A DNA stretch of 64,000 bases from Ischnura elegans (lineage: Eukaryota; Arthropoda; Insecta; Odonata; Coenagrionidae), in contig NC_060258.1 in the NCBI RefSeq assembly GCF_921293095.1, positions 1,984,001-2,048,000 on the forward strand, given 5' to 3'. This document shows positions 12,721-23,726 of this stretch, piece after piece. The notes beneath the pieces are model-generated. The model was not told the DNA's origin. It was given only the letters and a program-made list of their open reading frames with translations, and searched no databases. How positions within the stretch are numbered: position 1 is the first letter of the stretch; the number at the start of each line of letters is the position of its first letter. The translations under genes were made by a program, and so were the position numbers.

Positions 12721-12995
12721 GTGGGGTTTGGGTGTCAAAATTTGGGATATGAAGGTTGTGGAAGATAGAGTCGTTTTTTAGAGTCTCGGTAGATTAGCAG
12801 GGAAGGGGGTGAAGAAGAAGGTGTCAAGGTGGGTGAGGGTACTGCGTAGGAAGACTGTGAAGGCTTGCTTGGTACCCTCACCCACCCTGGAAACTTTCTC
12901 TCCCCCCCTGACCTGCTCCTCTTCCGAGAGCCGAAAAAACGACTGTTTATCCCACAACCTCCAATATCCCCACTTTTTAACACCCAAACCCAATC
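12721..12995. repeat. fold-back inverted repeat
   Basis: Left arm about 12721-12842 and right arm about 12872-12995 are imperfect reverse complements (landmarks GGTTTGGGTGTCAAAA against TTTTTAACACCCAAACC, and GGTGGGTGAGGGTAC against GGTACCCTCACCCACC). The loop is about 30 nt. The overlapping frames on both strands are by-products of the inverted repeat and are not genes. Origin is probably a small fold-back element. Confidence 0.75.
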
Positions 12996-14310
12996 CTCCA
13001 CCTTACCATCTCCTTTCAAGCACCAAGAAATATATGAGGAAGAACTATTAAGACTTTTTACACTCGATGATGAGGTTTGCAACAACGAAACGCGTAGAGT
13101 CAGAATAACACTCAGTATAATTATTGCAATATCCAATTTCACTAATCTTTAGAGGAAGGTAATAGGCAGATTATATGGGGGATATGGTGAATGAAAGGAT
13201 ATTCTGCAGTAAGGATCAACACATTATGGGACGGAAGTGGAAAATATGTATTGGTTGGAAAGCCCAGTGGAAATGATGTTATGAAAAGAACACTTTGAAA
13301 CAAAAAAAGACGCGTGTTTCACAAGTGGAAGTAAGATATTGAAAGTGGAGGCATACGCCTCAAAGAACTGGGAATGATTAATGAATAGGTTATGTTCGGT
13401 TAATTGATGCGAGGCAGAGGTGTGAATCAGTGCCGAGGAGGACTTCGAAGGAGTGGGCACTATCGGAGGACAATCAGCATATTTTTCCGACTCTTTTTTC
13501 ATAACGAGCTCTACGTAGGTTATCTCTTTAAAAAACAAATTTCGAATTTTGGTAATAAAAACTACTTTAAATTTAAAAAATTGCATTACTCACTAAAGAA
13601 TATATTAAAATCTGCGGGGACTTTTAAATGCAAACTATATATAAAATGACGAAATTTAATAGCGATTTAATCATCACTGATCGAACTAGGTGCTCATATA
13701 GAGTAAATATGACGAGAACGCTAACCTCATAGGGGCAAAATTCTGTGCATACTGTAGTTGGGAGTATAAGAAAACTCACACACTCCTACACGGCGCAATA
13801 TGCAATAACTGCATCCCGGAAAAAACTCCAAGCGTGTTTTTGTGTATAAGAGAGACAGCTAATAAATTTGGTCTTCGTGTGAAGGACACTGTGAGAACGA
13901 TGGAGGAAGATTATCAAAATATGAATGTGGTGTTCTCTTAATCTTGAAAACTCACAGCTGAATTTTATGGAGTTTTCTTCCAAGTGGTTCTAAAACCTTA
14001 TGTGGATGACACAATTTTTTCACTGTTAGTGGATTGGAGGGAAGGGTAGAAAATTGGTGCAACGAATGTTTCACAAATGTCGCACGTGATACAAATTGCA
14101 AAATAAAAATTATACTACTTCAGCGAAGATGAGCACACTTCCTGGAAATTCACGTGTAAGTAATTGTATGCGTCCTCAAATTCGCATGGTAAGTAACATG
14201 CCAGAGTTCCATTTGAAATCCATAAAGTAATATGAAAATAAAAAATTCGCGAAGAAACTAATTAAACGAATTAGCATGAGTTGTAACAGTGATTTTCCTG
14301 TGTAAGAGAA
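12996..14310. other. no gene recognised
   Basis: About 1.3 kb without convincing coding signal, splice pairs or repeats that match elsewhere in the window. Reading frames of 65-120 residues exist but overlap on both strands and lack recognisable motifs. Confidence 0.5.
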
Positions 14311-14317
14311 AAAAATT

Positions 14318-14396
14318 AGCCTTCACCGGGACTCGAACTCGAAATCGCACTAGTCTTTAGTCATTGCACCTGTGCCATAAACCGCGACACCACCAT
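14318..14396 (-). repeat. degenerate tRNA-derived SINE head
   Basis: On the minus strand the sequence contains a B-box-like GAGTTCGAGTCCCGG followed by TGAAGGC. It matches the better tRNA-like copy at 53284-53355, including the flanking run AGAGAAAAAA. The cloverleaf is poorly kept here, so it is a SINE relic and not a tRNA gene. Confidence 0.5.
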
Positions 14397-14849
14397 GGAA
14401 ATATTGGAAGAAAATCATGGTGTAGAAATATTTACAGACAAATATCCCTCGAAGCCTATGTGAAAGAAAGCCGCGACACTTTTTCTACCTTACCTATACA
14501 GTCTCAGAAAATGGTATTGGCATCCAGATCCCAATAAAACACTCCTGCGATGTCTTCTCGTCAGTTACACTCAAAACTACAAAAATTCATGCAAAATGTG
14601 GCGTCGCAGCGATGGAACTACAATCTAGGATATACGACTTGATGTTAACGTTATAACTACAAAATGTTTCCGTATTATTATAAGTTAAATTTAACAACAT
14701 GATTTACATTTAGCAAGAAACACGACAATGAATAAACTTACGGTCTTGCATAACGTTAGCCCACCTGTAATTTCTCTATCGATTTTCTATTTTTCATTAG
14801 TTCTGCTTTCACGGATAAGACATTCAGGTGTTTCTTCGGTAGCGGCCTC

Positions 14850-16260
14850 GTCATGATATCAGCCATTTGATGTTTTGTGGAGATATTTTGAGCATCAAGC
14901 TTGCCTTCTATCATTTTCTTTCTTTTCGTGCGATGAAACTCTGAATTGTTCTAGTCTCACCGCTGCTGAAATGTCAACTTGATTGACTGGAACACTTTTA
15001 AGTAGTATATTTTCTATGATAAGTCTGACAAACCAAAATGCCTGTTTGGTCCCTTCATTTGCTGCAATGATTTCTGCTTCAGTTGTGTAAGCTGCTACGA
15101 CAACTCTTAGTTGGCTCATTCATGAAATCACTCTTCCTGCATACCTAATGATGAACTCCAAGGATAGACGAGCCGTCAAAGTGCATCCTCCAAAATACGC
15201 ATTGCTGTAGACATCCAGAAAACCCTGAACAACATTGCTTTAATAGACTATCCCCAGTTCCAATGTCCCTTCTTTGTAGTTGATGCGTAGTTTTCCGCGG
15301 CGTTATCTGGATGATGTCTCCATGTTCCTGGGTTTCACCGCGTGAATTTTCTTTGTGACGACAGTTTCTCCGGTATTCCAACCGGCGTCATCGACCGCTA
15401 TTCCAACCGGCGCCTTCAGGTCGATGACCCGAAGACGCCGGTTGGAATACCGAATAAACTGTCGTCACAAAGAAAATCCACTCGATGAAACCCAGAAACA
15501 TGGAGACATCGTCCCTTCTTTGTGTCTGAAAACTCTCCTGACTCGTACCATATTCTCCGTCACTTGCCTTTTTGAGTGTCCTCTAAAGGAATCCAACCAT
15601 ATAAGCCACGTATGGCCTTGTGCCAAGCATCACATAAATCAATGCTCTAACGGCCTTTCTGTTGGAAAACCTTGGTGCCTCGTCATCTTTCCTTAGTGTG
15701 GAAATTTCTGCACCTTTGAACATTGGAGTTTAAACCAGTCTACATTCCGAACATTAAAGCGTTCTATTTTCGCCAGTTCTCTGACTTGAACCTCTCTTCT
15801 CGCAGTACTTAAAGGCCCACAAAATAGCTTGCTTGCTTTGCGTGAGTTTTTAACTCCTTCTTCAACTCCTCAATGAAATCTTTATTTCTCATAGATCGGT
15901 GGCTGCAATAGAGCCATCACATATGTTAATGGCAAGTATGAGCTGTCTTCCATTTCTATCCAGAATTTACAAACATGGAACTGCATCATTGGTGTAGGAC
16001 CCATATTGTCAGGAAGGAAGGGTCCAAGTAGTTTATTCCAGCAACTAGGTGCTTGCTAAGTTCCATTAATAGTTCTCTTTATCTGACAAAATTTGCTAAT
16101 TCCGCTTCAAATCCTTGAGGCTTCTTCTTGAAAAGGATTTCTTCCAGTTCTCGGTAAAAGAATGCTGTTGACTCGACGAATCGTGTCACTAGTTGCTAAT
16201 TGCTCGGGCTAATTCACGGTGGTACCACACCATAGTCTGAATAAAGCATCATTGCTCAAC
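14850..16260 (-). mobile_element. Copia-type LTR retrotransposon fossil
   Basis: Minus-strand stretches resemble the end of a Copia polyprotein: a region like the one preceding RNase H with VRVRRVFRHKEG (about 15550), and an RNase H part with VVAAYTTEAEIIAANEGTKQ (about 15010-15110). The parts lie in the expected order on the minus strand. Neither LTR is recognised. A long palindrome at 15313-15510 lies inside. The element is clearly broken in several places and old. Confidence 0.65.
15313..15510. repeat. 198-nt near-palindrome inside the Copia fossil
   Basis: Arms 15313-15389 and 15434-15510 are about 77 nt each and close to perfect reverse complements. Landmarks are GATGTCTCCATG against CATGGAGACATC and TTTCTTTGTGACGACAGTTT against its complement. 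The 44-nt centre has its own smaller inverted repeat (GTCATCGACC at 15387 against GGTCGATGAC at 15419) and a third partial copy of the TATTCCAACCGGCG motif. Confidence 0.85.
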
Positions 16261-16589
16261 TCGGTGGATCGTCGATCGATTTATTGTAGTGAAAACCCTT
16301 TTCACGGCATTAATTTATTAAGGAAACATTTTGGTCAGTCTCATTTGGGTACTGTATTATAGGTTCCCTTTTATTGACTGCTTAATTACATACATAACTA
16401 CAAAAAATATCGTAAGAAGCCTGTCTTTGCAGCATCATCTATCGATCACACTGCAACCTAAGAGTTATAACTATATTTTAACATATTCATTTAAACTAGA
16501 ATCCACTCTTTTGTGCTGCGGTTCGGACTGGGCTCTGGCTTATCTGTAAAGCCGTGGTTACAAGATTCATTAACACGGAGAAGAAGCTA

Positions 16590-17160
16590 ATTTATCTGTT
16601 TGTCGTCGCACTTTCCTAACACTCTTTTAACAATACCAAATTTACGATTAGCTTGACCTGTTACTTTCCGAATAAGTATTCCACGATAAATCGTAATTGA
16701 GTCTAACTTGAGATATTTAAAGGAATCTAAAGTCTCTAATTGGGAACCCTGATTGACATAGCTATGTTGTAGGGAGTTATTGCTTTTCTAAAAATGCATT
16801 ACTATTCATTCATTCATATTTAATCCTAACTGCCACGCATTGCACCACGCTAAGATAGCAGCAAGGTTGGTCGTTAGTTCATCCCTATCTTTACTGGCAG
16901 GGATTTCCCTCTGAACTGTAGCGTCATCAGTAAATAATAGTCAGTTCACTTCGTACTATTTCACCTCTGTCATTGATAAAAAGATAGGACAGGGTTGGGC
17001 CTATGGCACTACTCTGAGGGTCGCCATAATTTACTCTAACCTCGTTCGAGACTGCATTGTGTAATACCACCCTGTGCTCGCATTTTCTTAAAAGATCTCT
17101 TACCCAGGATTAGACATCTTCATCTGGGAACGTAGAATATCTCTTGCGTGCCAGAGATCA
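16590..17160 (-). mobile_element. old fragment of LINE family A, reverse transcriptase part
   Basis: The segment from about 16600 to 16850 is a diverged match to 22500-22770 and 27190-27430 (shared landmark TTTACGATTAGCTTGAC, and TCTAATTGGG). Further left in element orientation it carries sequence not kept in the other two copies. The minus strand encodes fragments of a non-LTR reverse transcriptase, with a WQLGLN-like motif near 16840. It is more diverged than the other two copies and so probably older. Confidence 0.65.
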
Positions 17161-17639
17161 GTCATCCCCTCCAAAACACCCACGAAATAGCTCAAAGAAT
17201 ATAATGTTGAAGCGGAAACATTTTTGAATTGCTTAAACAGACAAATGGACAAAAAATAAAATTTCCGCTTTCAAAATTAAAGTATGCTCCCATATATCTT
17301 AAAATTCGTCCCCACATGGAAGGCAAATGAAAAACGAGACATTCCGTTTTTGTCCAACGGACGAGAAGAAAGACTGCGAGCAGAGCTGCGTGAGAGGACT
17401 AATCGGATCAAAAGGGAAGGCACTCTTCTGGCGTCGACGAAATGAAAGCCATGAATCCAAGACCAGAAAAATACAAAAGGAGTGATATGCTAGGAATAAA
17501 TTTCAACGGAGCTGGCAATGACACATAAGAAAACAAAAAAGGGAAGGAATCGCAAACAAATTTTAGCATTATTACATGTTCCGTCCATTCCAAAAACGTC
17601 TCCTATGCAAAGAGACATGAACTCGTATATGTATCGTGT

Positions 17640-18293
17640 AAACATTAGGGTTGGCCGAGAAAAGTTTTTCTTCCCTGATCAAATTTTCCCAGTGCGGGAA
17701 AGTTGCCAAACAATATCATGATCTTGCAAACAAAATGTTTTTCATCGGATGACATTAATCACCCCCGCCCAAACTCAAACGTTCAAAATTTTGCGAAAAA
17801 GCAGGCTGATTTCAGAATCAAACGATAATTAAGACTAGTTTTATGCAAATATGGGATAATGAATAATATGAAAGACTGGATACATGTTTATAATTTACAA
17901 AAAAAAATTTGAAGTTTATTTGATATAATCTAGGGCTTAAACGGAATAAACAACAAAATTATGGTATAGACTACTTGCAAAGCACTAGGCATTTTTGCCA
18001 GCGGAAAGTATAGTTAAGATAATTCCATTTTGGGGACTAAAATGAAGATTAAATAATATTTTTCGATTTTAGTTTGTACTCTAGAACATAATCCATCAAA
18101 TGATTCTAAATATTCCCGCAAAAAGTAATAATAAGCTTAATTATTTAAATCAACATCGATCATCATTACCAATAACGTACCTGCGGAACCCTTTTCACAA
18201 AGAAATTCAGCAAAGGCTGAGAAAGAGCAAAACCTGAACGTCAAGCACGTCACTAAGTAGCTCTCTGCTAGTTTCGTGAAGAAATTACCCAGA
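17640..18293. repeat. dispersed repeat related to 51165-51330
   Basis: The left end (GTTGGCCGAGAAAAG through TCCCTGATCAAATTTTCCC to about 17725) matches the reverse complement of 51241-51320. The right end (TTTCGTGAAGAAATTACCC, to about 18290) matches 51172-51200. The copy at 51 kb therefore looks like the same element, inverted and with most of the middle missing. No coding capacity is seen. Family unknown. Confidence 0.5.
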
Positions 18294-18430
18294 GCTCACC
18301 ACGACGAATTGGCTACCATCGAGTTCCGCCCGTGCCCCCCCCCCAATAACCCTTCCAAAGGACACGTTTGTGTAAGCACATAAATTACTCTGGCAAAATT
18401 ATATTGTGATTTATTTTCGATTTTGGCTGA

Positions 18431-18433
<3 letters not shown>

Positions 18434-18468
<35 letters not shown>
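18434..18468. repeat. (CT)n microsatellite
   Basis: An uninterrupted CT dinucleotide run of about 35 nt. Overlapping Arg-Glu repeat frames on the minus strand are translations of this run. Confidence 0.97.
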
Positions 18469-18471
<3 letters not shown>

Positions 18472-18499
18472 GCACGATAATGCTGATCCACGCCTGCGT

Positions 18500-20495
18500 T
18501 CTGCACTGCACTCGGATTTTGATGCTACCGTGATTATTAGTACCATCCTTTTAGCTGTTCCCGTGTGGCAGGGAATAGTAAGTTTTTCTAATACAGCTCT
18601 TTTCATAACAACGTCTTCCAAGTCTTTGTTTGCCATCCCAGCTGCAAATGGTGGTTGAGTTACCTCAATTGCTTCCTAGTCAACCAAGTCAATATAATTT
18701 TGTGCATCGAAGTTTAGCTCTGGAATTTTGAATTTCCTCGATTCCTCCCGCTGAGTTTCCCTCGATTTCAATATAATTGTTATGGCCATTTCACGAATTT
18801 GTCTGCGTTTATTGGCTAACATTACAAGCAGAATATTCTCTGGTTGAGCAAAACATGATTCCTTGAATTATAGAGGCGTAATTTGATGTCACTATCCATA
18901 TATTTCATTAGAAGTATCATGTTCATAATATTCTTCGGGCCTTTCTTGCAATGGGGTCTGAGTTATATTGAAAACCACATGCAATATTTGATCCTTTTGA
19001 ATTCTCATGCAGTAAAGTCAATTGTTTCACACGATAAGGTAGCAGGTTTTGATGTCTCCATGTTACAGTAGTAATGAATGCAGAAAATCGTCTTTCGCAC
19101 CTCGTGTGGCTGGACAAGTACTTTCTTGACAAAATGGCTATATTTTAGACCTACAGGAATTTTTATTTAAAATTATGTCAACGATTTTATTAGGATCTTG
19201 AATCCTCATGGAATCTAATTGGGCAATGCCTACGAACTAAAGTAATTACCTTTAAATTTAGAACCACACATTTTTTTCTAAAATTTTCACTTTGTTTAAT
19301 CAACCATAGCAACTCTTGTTTCGTTAGTTCAAGAAGGAAATAAAATCCACCAAAGGAATAAACGAAAATCAACATCGGACTTAAATAATATTCAAAAAGG
19401 CAAAATAACGGCAATATCTGTGACGTCAAACAGGGAAAAACCGCATAGTCCGCAAAAGCCGAAAAGTAGCATGTTTATTCCCAGAAATCTTAACTATTTT
19501 TAAGGATTCTACCAACGCTTGAGTTGTGAAAGTCGGATAGGGTATAAAAGTATCGCACAGAAAAGCGAGAGTGAGCGATGCAGAGGTTCACTCCGATTAT
19601 TCCGAATACGCCGCCAGGTCGGAAGACGGTAAGCCGCAGCGGCTGACTGGTTTTCGGCGCCAACGTACTGGCTACTACGTATACAGCAAGCTGAAACTTC
19701 TGAGTCAAGGCATTAATTGACTTTAACAACGATATTATTACATAAGTTTCATGATTGCACCTTCTGTCGGCAGATTTCTGAACTCAATGGCCTCGACAGC
19801 TCTGTAACCGAAACTACTCGACTCGACATTCGTAACACTACTCAAAACACTCGAGTGGAGTACCAGCTGCTCGACTCGTCTCGAATTTTTTAGTACTCCC
19901 ACATCCCTAGAACAAACCAATGCAAATGTATCCTTATGGCCATTCATTTTCCATTCTCCTGATTATTCCGGGACGCCTTCCGGTGTTAACCGCAGTTCTG
20001 TCGCACCCAATTGCTTGTAGTCCATCGATATTGATCATTTCCTCCGCTAGAAAGTTCAAGATAAAATCTTAGAGGTCAATAGCTTTGCTGACACATCGAG
20101 CATGTGACTTGCGTTCAGTATCTTGAACCGTGCTCTTGAGCGAGAGTTACATGCTCCTGAACAATTTTTTTCGCTTTGACTGAAATAAGAGTTTGAAATA
20201 AGTTAAATGAAATAAGAGTTTCCTCCCGTCAAAGTTAACCGCTTGCAGTTAAACACCTCCCACATTCCTCTGCACAGAAATGCACAATATTTCTCTTTCC
20301 CTAATGATTTTTTCTTGTTATTGACAAGTAAATCGTGTACTTGAGTAACCAATCTGATTTCTACTAGGAGCGCATATACAAGTGCTGCAGCAGCACGGTT
20401 AGATATGCAGAATCGTACACAGGCTGAGGCTATTTCACTATTGTAACCCATTCACACTCTCTCACCCACACTTTCTCATTCCATGGTTCCGAAAC
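18500..20495. other. no gene recognised
   Basis: About 2 kb without a supported gene. A TATAAAAG box stands at about 19542, but nothing downstream supports a transcript. At 19861-19910 the reverse strand reads TAGGGATGTGGGAGTACT, which resembles one end of a hAT-type element, but no partner end was found nearby. Confidence 0.45.
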
Positions 20496-20498
20496 CTT

Positions 20499-20930
20499 CT
20501 ATCTACATAATACCTTGCGAGCCACCTCTAGGGTGTTTGGCAGGGGGTGATCAATCACCAGCATGCAGAATGCATTTGGACTCCCACATGCACACCACAC
20601 AGTACAAAAAACGTCACTCTTACTAAGAAGTTATACTACCATATGCTATTAGAAATAAAAATAAAATTAATAAATATGCATTAAGTTTTACATAGGTAAG
20701 TAGGCTACACTACAAGTCATGCAATCTATTTCTGAGTTCTATCGCTGCCGTTATAATCTCTTAGTGATCGTGGAAAAAATTATATTCTCAATCTGTCTCT
20801 TCTACCATCTATCTCTCTTATTTTATTAATATAATCTGATCTTCCGTAGTACGTTTGCGTCCGCAAGATATGGTTAACTTCGTCAGAAAAGACACTGCTC
20901 TTGAATTTATCTAAAAGGTTTAGTCTATTT
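20499..20930 (-). mobile_element. LINE family A copy 1, 3' part (left of the nested insertion)
   Basis: Matches 26550-26985 almost base for base: ATCTACATAATACC, then GCGAGCCACCTCTAGGG, GGTGATCAATCACCAGC and so on. On the minus strand this is the 3' end of a non-LTR element whose tail is built of ATGTAG-like repeats. The copy continues at 22311 after a second LINE inserted into it. Confidence 0.85.
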
Positions 20931-20968
20931 ATACTTTATATACTTTATAAAGTATAAATAGACTAAAC
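20918..20968. repeat. perfect hairpin at the LINE insertion junction
   Basis: The 23-nt arm 20918-20940 (GTTTAGTCTATTTATACTTT followed by ATA) and its exact reverse complement at 20946-20968 flank the 5-nt loop TACTT. The first 13 nt of the left arm belong to the target LINE, since they are also present at the uninterrupted site near 26969-26981. The right arm is therefore an inverted copy made at the junction. Confidence 0.95.
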
Positions 20969-22312
20969 TAAAGTATATATACTCTATATATACTTTTAAA
21001 AAGACTATCTAATTTGAAAATATCTACTTCTGTTTTACAATGGTTCCGTTCTTACTTGAGTCAACGTTTCCAGGCGGTGAATGATCGGAAAAACAATGTA
21101 CATTCTGACTTACTCCCTGTTGAACATGGGGTCCCCCAAGGGTCAATAAGGGGGCCATTGCTCTTTGTCATTTACATTCAGGACCTCCCAAATAAGATAC
21201 GACATTGTAAGTACCATCTATATGCTGATGACTTGCAGATCTATATTGACTGCGATCGCAATGCGATCTCTAGCGCCATTGCACAAGTTAACGAAGATAT
21301 CTCAATTATATGTCAATGGGCGTCTAAAAATTGTCTGAAACTAAACTCACAGAAAACAAAGAGCATTATAATAGGCAGTGCCAAGGTCTTGTCTTCCATA
21401 AACATCGGCTCACTGCCTAAAATTCAAGTTAATGACGTAGAAATAGATTATTCTGAAAAGGTTAAAAATTTAGGCGTTATTCTAAATAAAACACTAACTT
21501 GGGACGAACACATAGCATGCATTTCTAATAAGGTAATTAAATCTTTGCACCAATTAAAATGCTTCCGTGACCTAATGCCAATACCATTGAGACTCAAACT
21601 AGCGAATGCTTTGTTGATTCCTCATATTGATTACTGTTCTTTGGTGATGTCGAACATTAATATATGTCAGATATCTAAATTACAGAAAATACAAAATTGT
21701 ATCTTGCGTTATGTGTGTAACATTGGATATTATGAGCATGTCACTCCATATTATAAGGAATTAAAAATTTTAAAAATTGAAAAAAGAAGAAAATTTCAAA
21801 TGGGTCTATTTATGTATAAACTTTTAAAAACTGAAACTCCCTGTTACATTTTCCAGCCTTACATAGATAACTTTATGAAAAAAACAAGATTTACAAGAAA
21901 TAAAAATAAATTAATTGTACCTATTCATAAAACAACCATGTACCAAAATTCATTTTATATTAATTCATGTCATGTATGGAATTCGATCCCTCTAGAGTTA
22001 AAAAATATCTCAACATTTAATAATTTCAAAAAGTCTTTGTTTTCTTTTTATTTTTATGATACCTAAATTATATAAGCGTCTGCAACTTGCAATTTTTGGG
22101 TTTGTATGTTTTTTGTATGGTTTTTCATTTTGTTTTATGACTTTGGAAATCTGTATACAGGTGGTTGTTTGAGTTGGTTGGTTGAGTGTTTCATGATATC
22201 TTCTTTTTTTTATGTTAACCTTCTCAGCCTGAGTGTTTATGATTATGTATTAATTTAGGCTCCAAAGGAAAGGATTCCTAGAGCCAATAAAGTTTATTAT
22301 TATTATTATTTT
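20931..22312 (+). mobile_element. 5'-truncated LINE (family C), inserted in LINE A
   Basis: The insertion holds a filler/hairpin start, about 1.1 kb of open reading frame, a short 3' region, a CCAATAAAG signal near 22284 and a (TTA)n tail at 22293-22310. Flanking LINE A sequence resumes at ATTCTACGGTCCGAC, matching the uninterrupted copy at 26985. The open frame and good tail make this one of the youngest elements in the window. It looks like Jockey/CR1-group; no RNase H domain is seen. Confidence 0.85.
20972..22066 (+). CDS. non-LTR reverse transcriptase, C-terminal part
   Basis: The frame is open for 364 codons with no start of its own; the first dozen codons come from junction filler, so the protein is truncated at the N-terminus by incomplete reverse transcription. 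It keeps the GVPQGS box (here followed by IRGPLLF), the YADD catalytic motif in LYADDLQIY, the KTK and LGV motifs of the palm/thumb, HIDYC, and a C-terminal HVWNSIPLELKNISTFNNFK block typical of arthropod non-LTR elements. The endonuclease domain and the first reverse transcriptase motifs are absent. It could not move by itself. Confidence 0.9.
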   Translation, partial: SIYTLYILLKRLSNLKISTSVLQWFRSYLSQRFQAVNDRKNNVHSDLLPVEHGVPQGSIRGPLLFVIYIQDLPNKIRHCKYHLYADDLQIYIDCDRNAISSAIAQVNEDISIICQWASKNCLKLNSQKTKSIIIGSAKVLSSINIGSLPKIQVNDVEIDYSEKVKNLGVILNKTLTWDEHIACISNKVIKSLHQLKCFRDLMPIPLRLKLANALLIPHIDYCSLVMSNINICQISKLQKIQNCILRYVCNIGYYEHVTPYYKELKILKIEKRRKFQMGLFMYKLLKTETPCYIFQPYIDNFMKKTRFTRNKNKLIVPIHKTTMYQNSFYINSCHVWNSIPLELKNISTFNNFKKSLFSFYFYDT

Positions 22313-22773
22313 TCATTCTACGGTCCGACAGAGATTCCCATCCGAGTTTATCTAAGAGGACAGTTACACTAACAAGACTATCGTAACGACCTTTCACGTA
22401 CCTGGCAGCTCATCTTTGCACGCGTTCTAACTCTGTTTTTAAGCCTTTTTCGTGAGGGTCGCAAACACTGGTAGCGTATTCCAAATGTGGTCTAACGAGG
22501 GAAAAGTAGCTTACTTCTCTCACTTTGTCGTTGCACTTTCCTAATATGCTTTTCACAAAACCCATTTTACGATTAGCTTGACCGGTTATTTCTCGAATAT
22601 GTTTATTTCACGATAGATCATTATTGAGTCTAACTCCGAGATATCTCACGGAATCAACGGTCTCTAATTGGGTACCCAAAATTATATGGCTACGTTTTAG
22701 GGAGTTATCCTTCTATCTTATCCAGAAATTCATTACGACGCATTTTTTTCAAATTTAATTCTAACTGCCAACC
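22311..22773 (-). mobile_element. LINE family A copy 1, right of the nested insertion
   Basis: Continues the match to copy 2 (26985-27433): GGTCCGACAGAGATTCCC, CACGCGTTCTAACTCTG and so on. The minus strand encodes the reverse transcriptase thumb and C-terminal region (PHLEYA, VKGRYD). It ends near 22773, some 60 bp further along the element than copy 2. Confidence 0.85.
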
Positions 22774-23314
22774 TTGGGTTGAGGAAGAGGGAGAGGGGGA
22801 AGGTATTGAGGATGGGCGGTGTTACATAAGTTAAATGGACCGACACCGTTACAATGGAGAACAGTTAATATAATAGAAGAAGTACCATTCATCAGAAGTG
22901 AAAAAATTCTTATTATCTCCAGCGTTAATGTGAAATTAACTCAAAATATTGTAAACAAAATTTTTACGTGATGATTTTCGCTGACATTGTAGTCAGCAAA
23001 ACTTCTGTCGCCAAAATCCAACGGACGTGGTGGAAACCCGAAGAGAATGCAGAGATCGTCTGATCAACGCCGCGAGAATCTTTGAACCTACATTTTTAAG
23101 TGGAATTAAATTTCAGGCCAATATATCGGCACCTTGATCATCTAAGGATAAATAAGAAACAGCCATCCAAATGTTAAGTAGCATTAATAAGACACCCAAA
23201 TAGGAAATTCTAAGGTAATTTTACCTCCGTGATAGTAACTAATGTGTAAAATTAGCCATGAAATATAGGCAAATGCAGATGTAAACATGGCGAAAACAAT
23301 AAGCATATACTTAC
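22774..23314. other. non-coding stretch and putative intron of the gene at 23315
   Basis: No coding signal. Bases just below 23315 read, on the minus strand, as an intron starting GTAAGTATATG. Confidence 0.5.
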
Positions 23315-23726
23315 TTGAACCATGTTAGCACGAAAAAATTCTCTGTTTACATTGCATTCCAATGTAGATGTAGATGTCAATGCGTGCGACACATTAGTAA
23401 TGGCCTTTTTCAATATTTCGTCCTCTCGAGTTTGAATGTTGTCCCTCCATTCCCCTGACTTCTCATCATACCAAATGTTCCGAGCCTCGTTGTAGAAGTT
23501 TTCAAGCACATTCTCCTCTCCCGAGTGCGCCAATTTCTTCAGCACATCCCTTTCGGATTTAAAAAGTAGATGGTGTATCGGCAGCTGGGACCACCTGCTT
23601 GCGCTAGGACCGAAGGAATTTATTAGTTTCTTCTCCAATTCCATCCGATCTTTATATTTGTCAACGCAGGTGTCCTGGGTCCGTGAGAATTGATCCGTAA
23701 TCTCTATACTCTGGAATTCCCCGTCC
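23315..23726 (-). CDS. internal exon of an unrecognised host gene
   Basis: The exon is bounded by a strong 3' splice site (CTACTACTTCCTTCCAG, minus strand, ending at 23727) and a consensus 5' splice site (CAA|GTAAGTATATG, from 23314). It is 412 nt: one leading nucleotide, then 137 codons with no stop, ending at a codon boundary. The product is charged and helix-rich (FQSIEITDQFSRTQDTCVDK near the start, NVNREFFRANMVQ at the end) with no signal peptide or membrane segment. An in-frame ATG at 23644 need not be the start, because the frame runs on to the splice site. The uniform frame and paired borders make this the best host exon apart from the ankyrin gene. Family not recognised; partner exons are presumably outside the nearby repeats. 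Confidence 0.7.

Noticed and set aside
12735-13152. Four overlapping frames of 71-135 residues
   Set aside because: They are the two strands of one inverted repeat, rich in Ser/Pro or Gly/Arg, with no motifs.
18296-18636. Arg-Glu repeat proteins on the minus strand
   Set aside because: Translation of the (CT)n microsatellite.
19861-19910. hAT-type transposon (TAGGGATGTGGGAGTACT end)
   Set aside because: Only one end was found; no inverted partner or 8-bp flank repeat could be seen within a few kb, so no element is called.
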